The notes beneath the pieces are model-generated. The model was not told where the DNA came from. It searched no databases and saw only the letters and a program-made list of their open reading frames with translations. Source: Pectobacterium atrosepticum (GTDB taxonomy: Bacteria; Pseudomonadota; Gammaproteobacteria; Enterobacterales; Enterobacteriaceae). Taken from it: DNA of 64,000 bases. The stretch lies in contig CP036163.1 in the NCBI GenBank assembly GCA_019056595.1, positions 2,728,001 to 2,792,000 on the forward strand, in the 5' to 3' direction. Positions 18,090 through 28,828 of this stretch are shown one piece after another (the stretch's first letter is position 1; each line of letters starts with the position of its first letter). Made by a program: the position numbers and the translations under genes.

Positions 18090-18905
18090 TCAGGCATTCA
18101 GCACGAATTTCTCGATCGCATAAGCGACGCCGTCTTCCATGTTGGTTTTGGTGACGAACTGGCTGGCTTCTTTCACTTCATCAATGGCGTTACCCATCGC
18201 AACGCCGATTCCCGCATAGCGAATCATCGCCAGATCGTTCTGCTGGTCGCCCAGCGTCATGACGCTTTCGCGTGGAATGTTGAGGTGCTCCGCCAGCATT
18301 TTTACGCCTTCACCTTTGTTCACACGCTTATCCAGAATTTCCAGATAGTATTCGGCGCTCTTCATGATGGTGTAGCGTTCAAAGGCTTCCGGTGGCAGCT
18401 GACTGATGGCGCGATCCAAGATCTCTGGCTCATCAATCATCATCACTTTCGGAAACGTCAGGCTGCGATCCATTTCTTCTACCGCACGATACTTCAACGG
18501 CATCCCGGTCAGGTGAGATTCATGAATGGTGTAAGGACTGATGTCTTTATTGGCGGTATAGACGAAATTGAAGTCCAGCGCGTGGAAATGGACGCCTAAT
18601 TTGCAGGCCAGCGCTTCGAAATAGAGATAATCGTCGAAGCTCAGCGCGGTTTGCGCCACACAGTCACCGTTGACCGTACGCTGAACCAGCGCACCGTTGT
18701 TAGTGATGCAGTAACAGCCTTCCTGCTGCAAATCCAGTTCCATCAAGTAGCGTTCGACGCCGATGTAGGGCCGACCAGTTGCCAGCACGACCTGCACGCC
18801 TTTCTCTCTGGCAGCAGCAATCGCAGCCTTTACCGCAGGTGAAATTTGATTTTGGGGCGTCAGTAACGTCCCGTCCATATCAATAGCGATCAGTTTTACA
18901 GACAT
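18090..18905 (-). CDS. yidA: Sugar phosphatase YidA (Cof-type HAD)
   Basis: HAD-superfamily phosphatase of 271 residues, like E. coli YidA, which hydrolyses small sugar phosphates. Motif I is at the N-terminus (IAIDMDGTLLTP), motif II follows in VLATGRP, the conserved lysine is in LEILDKRVNKGEG, and motif III/IV is GDQQNDLAMI. In E. coli it lies between dgoR and gyrB; here it keeps that relative place on the chromosome but with accessory genes inserted on both sides. Confidence 0.95.
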   Translation of the reverse strand: MSVKLIAIDMDGTLLTPQNQISPAVKAAIAAAREKGVQVVLATGRPYIGVERYLMELDLQQEGCYCITNNGALVQRTVNGDCVAQTALSFDDYLYFEALACKLGVHFHALDFNFVYTANKDISPYTIHESHLTGMPLKYRAVEEMDRSLTFPKVMMIDEPEILDRAISQLPPEAFERYTIMKSAEYYLEILDKRVNKGEGVKMLAEHLNIPRESVMTLGDQQNDLAMIRYAGIGVAMGNAIDEVKEASQFVTKTNMEDGVAYAIEKFVLNA

Positions 18906-18907
18906 AG

Positions 18908-18975
<68 letters not shown>

Positions 18976-19000
18976 GGCAGGGTGACAGGCGTATGACATA

Positions 19001-19158
<158 letters not shown>

Positions 19159-19227
19159 AGACCATTAACAAATCTACTTATTGAGCGAAAACGGTGGTCA
19201 TGGGATAGAAGAGTAAAGCGTCCGCGC

Positions 19228-19275
19228 CAGGGACAAAAGCGTCAGGAACGCTTTTGAACGTCGCTTGCAGGGAGC
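19228..19275. repeat. Free copy of the sequence found inside long ERIC elements
   Basis: The segment with GGGACAAAAGCG, CGCTTTTGAACG and TCGCTTGCAGGGAGCG closely resembles the insertion in the ERIC at 60653 (GGACAAAAACGAC, CGTTTTTGAACAGCGCTTGC). Here it is not within an ERIC but lies 100 bases from one. Confidence 0.6.
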
Positions 19276-19304
19276 GTTCAGAATTCTGTGTCACGGTAAA
19301 ATCA

Positions 19305-19529
19305 TTACAGCGTAATCACGTTATTCAGTCGCCCGTCAAAGTAAATGGCTAACTGCAACAATGTTAAATTCCGGTTCTGAAGCGGCATTGTCCACTTCTC
19401 CTGCGCATCCATAAGCCCCAGATAAAGCAGTTTTAGCAGGCTGTTTTCGTTCGAGAAGGTTCCTTTGGTTTTCGTCAGCTTGCGGAACCGCCGGAGCCCA
19501 TCACCCAATTTGTTACACCGCCAGAGCAC
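19305..19529 (-). pseudogene. IS256-family transposase, C-terminal remnant
   Basis: A 74-codon frame with the end of a Mutator/IS256-type transposase: FRKLTKTKGTF, SLLKLLYLGL, EKWTMPLQNRNLTLLQLAIYFDGRL. The catalytic part is missing and there is no terminal repeat in view, so this is a scar. Its apparent ATG directly follows the lipoprotein stop and may not be used. It marks past transposition next to the lipase locus. Confidence 0.75.
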
Positions 19530-19530
19530 A

Positions 19531-20241
19531 TTATTTCATCGGCTGCTGGTCCGTTTTAGGCTGCTTGGCGCGGTAGGCATCCATGATCGGCGCCCAGTCC
19601 ATTCCCAATGGGATAGGGTGTTGCTTAAACAACTCGCCGTATTTTTTGTCAAAGTCTTGGAGCGTCACAGTGTATTGGCTCACACCAATTGGGAATTTTT
19701 TATCATACCAATTGTCTGTGACTTCTTCGGCGATGCCACGGGCAAGCAACAGATCTGGGCTAACGCCAAGCCCCCGTCCCATCAAGACCACTTCATAATA
19801 GCCGCCTGGGGCCAGACCAAAATACAAACGTTCGCGGCGATCGTAGCGCCCCTGAACTTGATAAACTGCTCTCATTCTCCGTTCTAAATCCGCAGGTAAA
19901 TCAACCTTGATTCGGTAACGCTTGCGATCGTAGAGGGACACCATCTCTATCGAAGCCCTATCAGGGACGGGAACACCATCGGTAGGTAACCCCCCGCCCC
20001 CTGCCCAGTAATAACGCCTGCCTGTGATTCTGTCACTCAGAAGTCCACCCGCCCCACCGCCCGCTTCACGATCGGCGTAAATGAGTTTCCCATCACGATA
20101 AAACTCCGTTTGCGTATTGTTAGTGATATCAATGTTGCTGCCCGTGCCATATCGCCATGAAAAAGCCGATTTTGTGGGTGACGTCGCACAGGCGGCTAAT
20201 GAAACACAAAGTCCCAGTAACACCATTAGTTGTCTATACAT
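19531..20241 (-). CDS. DUF2931-type lipoprotein, putative immunity partner
   Basis: Predicted lipoprotein of about 236 residues with a short signal and lipobox LAAC near residues 15-18. The residue after Cys is Ala, consistent with outer-membrane sorting. The middle has the glycine-rich and PGG segments (AGGGGLPTDGVPVPD, LYFGLAPGGYYEV) typical of DUF2931. It overlaps the DUF2235 gene by a few bases. ATG codons at 20244 and 20241 are adjacent; GAGGA spacing favours 20241. Lipoproteins beside Tle1-type lipases are known immunity proteins in other bacteria, which I infer but cannot show here. Confidence 0.7.
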   Translation of the reverse strand: MYRQLMVLLGLCVSLAACATSPTKSAFSWRYGTGSNIDITNNTQTEFYRDGKLIYADREAGGGAGGLLSDRITGRRYYWAGGGGLPTDGVPVPDRASIEMVSLYDRKRYRIKVDLPADLERRMRAVYQVQGRYDRRERLYFGLAPGGYYEVVLMGRGLGVSPDLLLARGIAEEVTDNWYDKKFPIGVSQYTVTLQDFDKKYGELFKQHPIPLGMDWAPIMDAYRAKQPKTDQQPMK

Positions 20242-22235
20242 CATGCTTCCTCATTGCCTATTACGTGCCGCCGCTCTTTACTCTCGGTAGTTTCAAATTT
20301 GCTGGTATTGGCCGGGCTGGCGATGCCCTGATTGCTGGCGCTGTGGTGCACATAGTCACGACGTAATGCCCGATGAACCTCCGCGGAGAGTTGCTGGCTC
20401 TGGTTTTTCACCACCCCCTGTTCGGTAGCCGCCAACACCCAGAGCTCATCCAATTTAGCCAGATTGACCACCGGCAATTTGACGGCTCCAGACTCAAGCC
20501 TATGCCCATTTATTGTTGGATCCCACACTTTAAACGGCACCCCGGCGGCTAGTCCCGCTTCTACCATCATGTGCAGCGGAATGCGCGAATATTCCCCCTC
20601 CACCACGCGGCTCATTACCACCTCCACATACACGGCCTTTTTCGGCCACGAATCATCTTTGCCACGCCGTCGGATAAACGAATAGGGGATCAAACTGATC
20701 GCCCCCACGGGTGGCGTGGCAGTGCGCAGCAAATGCGGATGAAGACGTCCGACCCAGCCCTGCGCAATTTTTTCCTCGGCATAGGCGCGGGCCTGACGAT
20801 AAGCGCGGCTTTCTGTATCCGGCATGGAGCTCTCTTCTTCACTCATAAAGCGCTCCAGTTCGAGGCACTCGGTCAGCGCTGGGTCGCTATTGGGGTTGCG
20901 CAGGCTCCAGCGACTGTAATAGCCGCCGCCAAGATCCGAATGTGCACCTGGTAGAGCCAGTTCGGTGAAGTGTGGTGGGATGCTGGTGCCTATCGGAGTG
21001 GGAGTGACGCGCGTTAAGGGAAAGTGTTTCCGCACCTCATCCAGCGCTGTCAGATGCACCAGTCGCTCGACGCTATCCGCATGTAAACGGATGTTCACAC
21101 TCGGATGGTAGGATGAGGCGACCGTATCAAAAATCCCGACAAACGTGATACGTACATCGTCCCGCCTGGCCCAGTCAAACCCAGCCTTAAGGCGAATAGT
21201 GGGAGTATTAGCCACAGCCTGCACCAGCGGATGATCGGCTTTTTGGTCGATGACATTCACAAAATGGCGTGCCGCCGCCGCCCCGCGGCTAAAGCCAAAC
21301 ACATCGAACATAATGCGGTGAATGCAGTCAATGTTGGGTAATACGTTCTTCAGGTCATCATCAATCGCTTGTGTGATCGCTTGTTCACAAGCCAGGTTAA
21401 CCTTACCAACGATTGAGGAATCTTCACCACTAAAGTCGACATCCAGCGCTTTGGTTAACATATCGTCTGGTTGATATTCCAGCCCCTCTTTTCCTGCAAC
21501 CGGATCTCGAGTGCCAATGCCGCTGATATAGCTATGGGCGACCAGCGGGCCAGCAGTCAGATCGTATTGGTTAAATAGTTTACCCACATTAGTAATATCG
21601 TTCGCCGCACTGTCACTCACCGGAAGCCGCCCCATCTGGCAGCCACGCAGCTCTTTCTCCCGCTGCGCCGGATCGGAGCAGGTTTCAGCCAGCCATTGCT
21701 CCACTTTTTTAAGACCAGATTCGGCATTATAAGTGTTATTTCCCGTGCCATCGAAGAATACACCGATGCGCAATACGTTGATCTGGTAGCCTTTTACCTC
21801 GATAACGTAGGAATGTTTGGTAAAGAAACGGACGCTACCGGCTTTTCCTTCCTGATGCGCCTCTGGCAACGGTTGCTCAGGTGCGGTCAGGCACAGGTCA
21901 CCGGTGGTCGCCTTGATATGTTCACGTGGCGTTTCATCATACCCAACCTTTTCTGCTACATAGGCAGGGACGGCACTTTGCCCGTTCTTCAATACTTCAC
22001 GCGATTGCGCCGCCTTAAGCCAGGGAAGCGTCTCTAGCTTGACGGCTATCGGGCCAACGGCAAAACCGTGTACTAACACACGCCCTTCTTTGAGAGTGAC
22101 CGTTTCGGATTTGCCGGTATCGTCGGTCAGTGTCGCTTTCAGCCCCTTGAACGAACGATTGTGTTCATCACGAACCTCAATCTCTATCCAATTATCGTAG
22201 TGTTCACAGGGAATACAGTAGGGATCTGCTGCCAT
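20241..22235 (-). CDS. DUF2235 alpha/beta-hydrolase, Tle1-type T6SS effector candidate
   Basis: A 664-residue protein. About 150 N-terminal residues form an unassigned domain. DUF2235 follows, with IGVFFDGTGNN at 157-167, the nucleophile elbow GFSRG with S316, and PGAHSDLGGGY with D434. DUF2235 proteins of the Tle1 group are phospholipases injected by type VI secretion. No signal peptide is present, as expected. The start at 22235 has GGAG 8 bases upstream; an in-frame ATG 54 bases earlier lacks a site. No VgrG, Hcp or PAAR gene lies nearby, so it is an orphan. Confidence 0.82.
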   Translation of the reverse strand: MAADPYCIPCEHYDNWIEIEVRDEHNRSFKGLKATLTDDTGKSETVTLKEGRVLVHGFAVGPIAVKLETLPWLKAAQSREVLKNGQSAVPAYVAEKVGYDETPREHIKATTGDLCLTAPEQPLPEAHQEGKAGSVRFFTKHSYVIEVKGYQINVLRIGVFFDGTGNNTYNAESGLKKVEQWLAETCSDPAQREKELRGCQMGRLPVSDSAANDITNVGKLFNQYDLTAGPLVAHSYISGIGTRDPVAGKEGLEYQPDDMLTKALDVDFSGEDSSIVGKVNLACEQAITQAIDDDLKNVLPNIDCIHRIMFDVFGFSRGAAAARHFVNVIDQKADHPLVQAVANTPTIRLKAGFDWARRDDVRITFVGIFDTVASSYHPSVNIRLHADSVERLVHLTALDEVRKHFPLTRVTPTPIGTSIPPHFTELALPGAHSDLGGGYYSRWSLRNPNSDPALTECLELERFMSEEESSMPDTESRAYRQARAYAEEKIAQGWVGRLHPHLLRTATPPVGAISLIPYSFIRRRGKDDSWPKKAVYVEVVMSRVVEGEYSRIPLHMMVEAGLAAGVPFKVWDPTINGHRLESGAVKLPVVNLAKLDELWVLAATEQGVVKNQSQQLSAEVHRALRRDYVHHSASNQGIASPANTSKFETTESKERRHVIGNEEA

Positions 22236-22835
22236 TAATCTACTCCTATACTCAGGTTGAGGTCTGAGTCTGCTCACACCACAATCCATGTTGGCTAAAG
22301 CGCCGTGCTGATAAAAATGTAGAAAACACCGGCTGGTCAGGGGTTAGACGTTAACCGTAATGTGTTCATGCCAGGCGGTTGGTTGGGCATAGAGCTGGGA
22401 GGGTAGGCAGAATGATGAAAACGTTCCATGTGGCATCCTTGACGATATTTCTTGTGAGAAAGACAGTACGTGTAAAGGATAGCAAGGTAAGCTGAGAGCC
22501 AATGGCACAAAGAAAGGGCTAAAAGTAAGCAAACCAATTGATTATCATCATAATTATTTTAATTAATTCAATATGCTATCTAACCATGTGGATATCTCAG
22601 AAGGCTAATTCCGTCTTTGCTCACGTGGCGGGTTCGATGTGACGCCAGAGTGATAGCTGGCAACAGTACAAATCCCCAATGAACTGGGGATCTGAGTATT
22701 AAGAGGCAGGTTAAGGGGGATCGCCGATGTGCGCAAGCCGAGCGCACAGGGATGTTTACAGCGTCTTTACGATCTCCGCTCTACGGGCTTTGTCAGCAAT
22801 CTCGGCTCTGTGAAAAATGTTTCCTACAATCGCAG
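22236..22835. other. 600-base gap with two hairpins
   Basis: This gap between the lipase and beta-glucosidase genes holds no gene I can support. It contains two stem structures: ATCCCCA at 22672-22678 with TGGGGAT at 22685-22691, and TGTGCGC at 22728-22734 with GCGCACA at 22742-22748. Neither has a T tract. The AT-rich part at 22545-22600 could hold the lipase promoter. Short frames of about 60 codons at 22337-22537 lack family features. Confidence 0.5.
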
Positions 22836-24290
<1,455 letters not shown>

Positions 24291-24638
24291 TCATTTCAGG
24301 TTTACATGTTGTTTCAGGGAGGATATTTCCCGATGCAGTTGAATCAGTTCCTCAACCAGTTCACGGCATAACATCGCGTTCATCAGGTGATCTTGCGCAT
24401 GAACCAGAATCAAGTTGACCTGGATTTTTCCGCTACCCTCATCGGCACCGATCAAGGCCGTCTGAATTTGATGAGCTTTGCGCGCCGCCACAGAAGCCGC
24501 ATTCAGCAGTTCCTCGGCCTTGTCCCAGTCGTATTTTCTGGCAGCGCTCAGTGCTTCCATCGAGCTGGAGCGCGCCTCCCCCGCATAGATAATCAGTTCC
24601 ATCACTGTAGTTTCATCAAGAATGGTTTCATCGAGCAT
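24291..24638 (-). CDS. PTS lactose/cellobiose-family IIA component
   Basis: A small phosphocarrier of 115 residues that passes phosphate from HPr to IIB. The helical IIA fold is seen with ELIIYAGEARSSSMEAL and the phosphorylated histidine, H80, in LVHAQDHLM. The ATG at 24638 lies inside the 3' end of the IIC gene; a GTG at 24641 is an alternative with closer spacing to GGAGG. The overlap points to coupled translation with IIC. Confidence 0.93.
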   Translation of the reverse strand: MLDETILDETTVMELIIYAGEARSSSMEALSAARKYDWDKAEELLNAASVAARKAHQIQTALIGADEGSGKIQVNLILVHAQDHLMNAMLCRELVEELIQLHREISSLKQHVNLK

Positions 24639-25941
24639 CACTTACCGCCTCCTCTGCTGTACCGACTTCCTGTGCAATCAGCTGACGTTCATACATTTTG
24701 AAGAAGGGGTAATAGATTAAGGACGACACGATAATCAGTATCCCCACCAGCACCACCGCCCGCCAGTCCCATCCCGTAGACCAGGCTGCGCCAATCGGAC
24801 CCGGCGTAGTCCAGGGCGCAAGAGAGATCACGCGGTGTACCAAATCGGTTTTTAACGCGATATAAGCAAGGGTGGCGTTCACCAATGGCGCGGTGATAAA
24901 CGGGATAAACAACAGCGGGTTCATTACGATGGGTGAACCAAAAATCACCGGCTCGTTGATGTTGAACATGCTCGGCACCACGGCCAGCTTGCCGATGGAG
25001 CGCAAATGGGCAGAACGGCTGCGCAGATAGAGAAAGACCAACCCCATGGTCGCCCCCGATCCCCCCACCGTAATGAAGAATTGCCAGAAGGGTTCAATGA
25101 AGATTTTGGTGATCGGTGCGCCTGCGTTAAACGCTTCCTGATTGATCCCTAAGTTGGTCAGCCAGAACGCCTGCAAAATACCGCCGACAATAACCGCGCC
25201 GTGAATCCCGGCAAACCACAGCAGGTGACAGAGCAATACCGCGATCAGAATGGCAGGGAGCGAGTCAGATGCTGAGATAATCGGCGCAAACATCGCCATG
25301 ATCGCCTGCGGTAACAGCATGCCGAACTGGCTCTGTATAAACAGGCTAAGCGGGAAAAGCGTCAGGAAGATGGCAAGAATCGGGATCAGTAAATCGAAAG
25401 ACTGGCGAATTTTCGGCGGCACCTGTTCCGGCAGGCGGATACCAATATTGCGCTTCTGCAAAAAATGCATCAGCTCCGTCGAATAGATGGCCACGATAAT
25501 CGCGGTAAAAATCCCCTCACCACCCAGCGACCCGACTGGCAGGCTTTTGTCGATTTGCGGCGCGGCCACCACCATAAACGACATCAGCGCCAGACTGGCA
25601 GCCATAAAACCGTTCATTTTATAGCTCTGTGCCAGGTTATAAGCGATGGCGCTGGTGATATACACCGCCATAATGCCCATCGTCATATTGTAGGGCATCA
25701 TGATCTGTTCGCCGTGGCGTTCCACCATTCCCAACCACCACTGCGCGAAAGCCCATTCACTTTTCGGGCTAAAAGGCGGATGGGCGAATAACATCATAAA
25801 AGAGCCGACAATTAAAAAGGGCATGGATGCAATGAACCCATCCTTAATTGCCACAACATGGCGCTGGCTGGAGAGCTTTGCCGCAATCGGGCTAATACGG
25901 TTTTCGATAACGCTGAATAATGACTCACTTAATTTACTCAT
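24628..25941 (-). CDS. PTS lactose/cellobiose-family IIC component (CelB/ChbC-like)
   Basis: Membrane transporter of 437 residues with about ten hydrophobic segments. Family sequences include FIASMPFLIVGSFMMLF near residue 35, the NINEPVIFGSPIVMNPLLFIPF substrate region near 325, and TPGPIGAAWSTGWDWRAVVL near 385. It imports and, with IIA and IIB, phosphorylates a beta-glucoside. AGGA lies upstream of the ATG. IIB precedes it and IIA follows. Confidence 0.94.
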   Translation of the reverse strand: MSKLSESLFSVIENRISPIAAKLSSQRHVVAIKDGFIASMPFLIVGSFMMLFAHPPFSPKSEWAFAQWWLGMVERHGEQIMMPYNMTMGIMAVYITSAIAYNLAQSYKMNGFMAASLALMSFMVVAAPQIDKSLPVGSLGGEGIFTAIIVAIYSTELMHFLQKRNIGIRLPEQVPPKIRQSFDLLIPILAIFLTLFPLSLFIQSQFGMLLPQAIMAMFAPIISASDSLPAILIAVLLCHLLWFAGIHGAVIVGGILQAFWLTNLGINQEAFNAGAPITKIFIEPFWQFFITVGGSGATMGLVFLYLRSRSAHLRSIGKLAVVPSMFNINEPVIFGSPIVMNPLLFIPFITAPLVNATLAYIALKTDLVHRVISLAPWTTPGPIGAAWSTGWDWRAVVLVGILIIVSSLIYYPFFKMYERQLIAQEVGTAEEAVSDAR

Positions 25942-25957
25942 TATTCCTCCCGTTACA

Positions 25958-26263
25958 CTAATTGATCATCGCCAAGGCATCATTGAGGACTTTTTCCCCA
26001 TTCATCATGCCGTAATCAACCATATTAATGACTGCAATCGGCTTCTTTTTTTCGTCGGCTATCACTTTGAATTCAGGCAGTTTATATTTGATTTGCGGCC
26101 CCAAAAGGCAGCAATCATACTCATCAATTAGTTCATTAAATTCTTCAAAACCCACGGCTTTTATCTCAACAGCGATCGCTTTTTTCTCGGCGACCTTTTC
26201 CATTCGCTGTACCAGCATGCTGGTAGACATTCCTGCTGCGCAACAGAGTAAAATTTTATTCAT
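25958..26263 (-). CDS. PTS lactose/cellobiose-family IIB component
   Basis: A 101-residue phosphotransfer protein. The phosphocysteine loop CAAGMSTS begins at C8 near the N-terminus, and LLGPQIKYKLPEFK follows in the middle, as in cellobiose IIB. A GTG at 26275 is in frame, but the ATG at 26263 with GAGG upstream is better. It is the first gene of the operon. The operator at 26312 lies 49 bases upstream. Confidence 0.94.
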   Translation of the reverse strand: MNKILLCCAAGMSTSMLVQRMEKVAEKKAIAVEIKAVGFEEFNELIDEYDCCLLGPQIKYKLPEFKVIADEKKKPIAVINMVDYGMMNGEKVLNDALAMIN

Positions 26264-26311
26264 ACTGCACCTCACCGTCCGTTTTTTTATTATTCAAGCA
26301 AGACATAAAAT

Positions 26312-26333
26312 AATATGCAACCGGTTTCATATT
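26312..26333. promoter_or_regulatory. AscG/GalR-type operator of the beta-glucoside operon
   Basis: A 22-base near-perfect palindrome centred on ACCGGT (AATATGCAACCGGTTTCATATT, one mismatched pair). It contains a form of the TGAAACCGGTTTCA motif used by E. coli AscG and GalR/LacI relatives. It lies between the IIB gene and the divergent LacI-family gene, whose product closely resembles AscG, so repression of the PTS operon is very likely. Confidence 0.8.
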
Positions 26334-26476
26334 GTTTTTACTGTTTTTTGAAGGCGATCATAAATAGCGCAATCGAGGCATATTTTTATCCCTATACTCG
26401 CCATTGATGATAAAAACGGAGGGTTTTTCCCTATAATGACGACATAAAGCGGTGCAAAAGAAGAACGGGAAGTACG

Positions 26477-27514
26477 ATGGCAACCATGCTCGATGTAGCG
26501 AAAAAAGCCGGTGTATCCAAGGCCACCGTATCACGCGTGCTGACAGGGAATAACTACGTCAGTAAAACCACGCGGGATCGGGTATTCCAAGCAATTGAAG
26601 AGATTGGCTACCGGCCCAACCTGCTGGCGCGACAGCTCGCCACGAGCAAATCGCAAATTATTGGTTTGGTCGTGACTAACACGCTGTACAGCGGCCCCTA
26701 TTTCAGCGAATTGCTGTTCCAAACGGCAACCATGACGGAAAAATACGGGCGGCAGCTCATCATGGCGGATGGTAAGCACAGCGCGGAAGAAGAGCGTGAA
26801 GCGATCCAGTTCCTGCTCGATTTACGCTGCGATGCCGTCATTATCTATCCGCGCTTTCTCTCTATCGAGGCGCTGGAAAGCATTATCGAACAGCATGAAC
26901 AGCCGATCATGGTCGTGAACCGCACATTGCATCAGCACAGTGATAACGGTATCTGTGCCGATCACCAGCAACACTGCCATGATGCCGTCAATTACCTGAT
27001 TACACAGGGCCATCGTGATATTGCGTTTATCTGCGGATCGTCAAACTCCCCCACGGGCACAAGCAGGCTGGCAGGTTATCGACAGGCGTTAGTGGACAAC
27101 GGAATTCCCTGTGATGACAGGCTGATTGCACAAGGTGATTGGACCCATGACAGCGGTTATACGGCAGCAAAATCATTGCTTCAACGGACGCTCACCTTCA
27201 GCGCACTGGTTGCCAGCAATGACGATATGGCGATCGGCGCGGCAAAAGCGCTGCGTGAACACGGCCTCGCGATTCCGCAGGATGTCTCGCTACTGGGGTT
27301 CGACGATTTACCGATGGCCTCATGGTTCTACCCACCCCTCACTACCGTACATGTGCCCGTCGCCGAGATGATCAACTATACCCTTGAGAAACTGCTGTGT
27401 TGGCTGGAGGGTGAAACCGTCATACCTGCACCTGCCTTCAAGGGCACATTAATCATCCGTGACTCTGTAAGCAAAGGTCCTCAGAGTGGCATCCTTTCGC
27501 GCGATACGGTGTAA
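26477..27514 (+). CDS. LacI-family repressor, AscG-like
   Basis: A 345-residue LacI/GalR protein. The N-terminal HTH is MLDVAKKAGVSKATVSRVLTGN (residues 4-25), the hinge helix is NLLARQLATSKSQIIGLVV, and a periplasmic-binding-like ligand domain follows. Sequence such as LYSGPYFSELLF, ADGKHSAEEEREAIQFLLDLRCDA and ALVASNDDMAIGA is very close to E. coli AscG. A plus-strand TATAAT lies at 26432-26437. It is divergent from the PTS operon and should act through the site at 26312. Confidence 0.92.
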   Translation: MATMLDVAKKAGVSKATVSRVLTGNNYVSKTTRDRVFQAIEEIGYRPNLLARQLATSKSQIIGLVVTNTLYSGPYFSELLFQTATMTEKYGRQLIMADGKHSAEEEREAIQFLLDLRCDAVIIYPRFLSIEALESIIEQHEQPIMVVNRTLHQHSDNGICADHQQHCHDAVNYLITQGHRDIAFICGSSNSPTGTSRLAGYRQALVDNGIPCDDRLIAQGDWTHDSGYTAAKSLLQRTLTFSALVASNDDMAIGAAKALREHGLAIPQDVSLLGFDDLPMASWFYPPLTTVHVPVAEMINYTLEKLLCWLEGETVIPAPAFKGTLIIRDSVSKGPQSGILSRDTV

Positions 27515-27547
27515 TATTCACACCATGGTTCTCATCGCCATTTTCGC

Positions 27548-27574
27548 CACATGCAGCTTGAAGTATGACGGGTA
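27548..27574 (+). repeat. Solo ERIC end
   Basis: 27 bases match the right terminus of ERIC (CACATGCAGCTTGAAGTATG then ACGGGTA). The copy lies 12 bases before the MFS start codon and may have replaced its native ribosome-binding region, since no clear Shine-Dalgarno sequence is seen. Confidence 0.75.
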
Positions 27575-27586
27575 CGTAAAAACGAT

Positions 27587-28777
27587 ATGAAATTCATAAG
27601 ATTACCGCTACTGGCGCAAATCTCATCAGCCCATCTGGTGAGCCACTTCCATATGATGGTGCTGCCCGCGCTTATTCCGCTGCTATCAGCCCAACGCGAT
27701 ATCAGCTTTGTTGAACTCGGGTTGGCGCTCAGCATATTCAACATTGTCTCCGCCTGCGTGCAGACGCCGATTGGCTTCATGGTGGATCGCATCGGCGCAC
27801 GCCGCACGCTAACAGCGGGGATCACGCTCGGAAGCCTCTGTTTTCTCTCACTCGGCTTTTCAGACAGCTACGTCTGGTTGGTCGCCGCGATGGGGCTAGC
27901 TGGGGTGGCGAACGCAGTTTACCATCCGGCGGATTACGCTTTACTGTCGCGTGGGATTGATGAAAAACGCATGGGTCGCGCGTTCTCGGTGCATACGTTC
28001 TCCGGCTTTCTAGGCACCGCCATTGCACCCGGAATTTTGCTGTCCGTTGCCGCCTTTTCTGGCATCAGCAGCGCATTCATTGTTTCCGGTGTTATCGGCT
28101 TGCTGACGATCCCACTGCTTCTGACGGATCGTGATGAACCCAGCCGGGCGAAACCTGCGGCGGCAACGAGCACACAGGCAGGTAAATCACGCGCATCTGT
28201 TTTCACACTGCCGATTCTGGCGCTGCTGATTTTGTTCCTGTTGCTGAATTTAAGTACGGGTTCGATCCAGAACTTCTCGGTTACGGCGTTAGTAACAGGC
28301 TACGATTTGTCGCTTTCACAGGCTAACGTGGCACTTACCGCATTTCTGTTCGCCAGCGCCTTTGGCGTACTGGCTGGCGGTTCACTGGCGGATAAAACCA
28401 AACGCCACGGGCTAGTGGCGACGGCGGCGCTGGCCCTCACCGCCGTGCTGGTCAGTATCGTTGCCATGTACTCTTTACCTACCATCGTGCTAGTGCCGTT
28501 GCTGGCTGCCGCGGGCTTCCTTTCTGGCATGATCGCACCATCCCGGGATATGTTAGTGCGTGCCGCCTCACCACCGGGAGCCGAAGGTCGGGTGTTTGGC
28601 ATTGTTTCCACTGGCTTTAACCTAGGCGGTGCTGCGGGACCGGTGCTGTTCGGCTGGCTGCTGGATCACGGCCATCCTCATGCCATTTTCTGGTCTGCCG
28701 TTATCTTTATGCTGATTACCGCTTTCATCACGCTGCTACAGGAAATGCGCAGCGCTAAACGCCGTGCACTGGCCTGA
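27587..28777 (+). CDS. MFS transporter, fosmidomycin-resistance-like
   Basis: A 396-residue MFS protein with about 12 membrane segments. The N-terminal half has HFHMMVLPALIPLL and the motif GFMVDRIGARRTLTAG, and ANAVYHPADYALLS is typical of the FSR-like group. The second half has SLADKTKRHGL. It is probably a drug or metabolite exporter, but no substrate can be named. It is monocistronic, with the weak start region noted for the ERIC end just upstream. Confidence 0.85.
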   Translation: MKFIRLPLLAQISSAHLVSHFHMMVLPALIPLLSAQRDISFVELGLALSIFNIVSACVQTPIGFMVDRIGARRTLTAGITLGSLCFLSLGFSDSYVWLVAAMGLAGVANAVYHPADYALLSRGIDEKRMGRAFSVHTFSGFLGTAIAPGILLSVAAFSGISSAFIVSGVIGLLTIPLLLTDRDEPSRAKPAAATSTQAGKSRASVFTLPILALLILFLLLNLSTGSIQNFSVTALVTGYDLSLSQANVALTAFLFASAFGVLAGGSLADKTKRHGLVATAALALTAVLVSIVAMYSLPTIVLVPLLAAAGFLSGMIAPSRDMLVRAASPPGAEGRVFGIVSTGFNLGGAAGPVLFGWLLDHGHPHAIFWSAVIFMLITAFITLLQEMRSAKRRALA

Positions 28778-28828
28778 TAAAAACGTAGGGAGCGTTTTCT
28801 ACGCCGCGGCAAGCAGTACGCTCACCAT

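Noticed and set aside
22337-22537. Two overlapping minus-strand frames of 60-66 codons
   Set aside because: Low-complexity hydrophobic reading with no ribosome site or family pattern; treated as chance.
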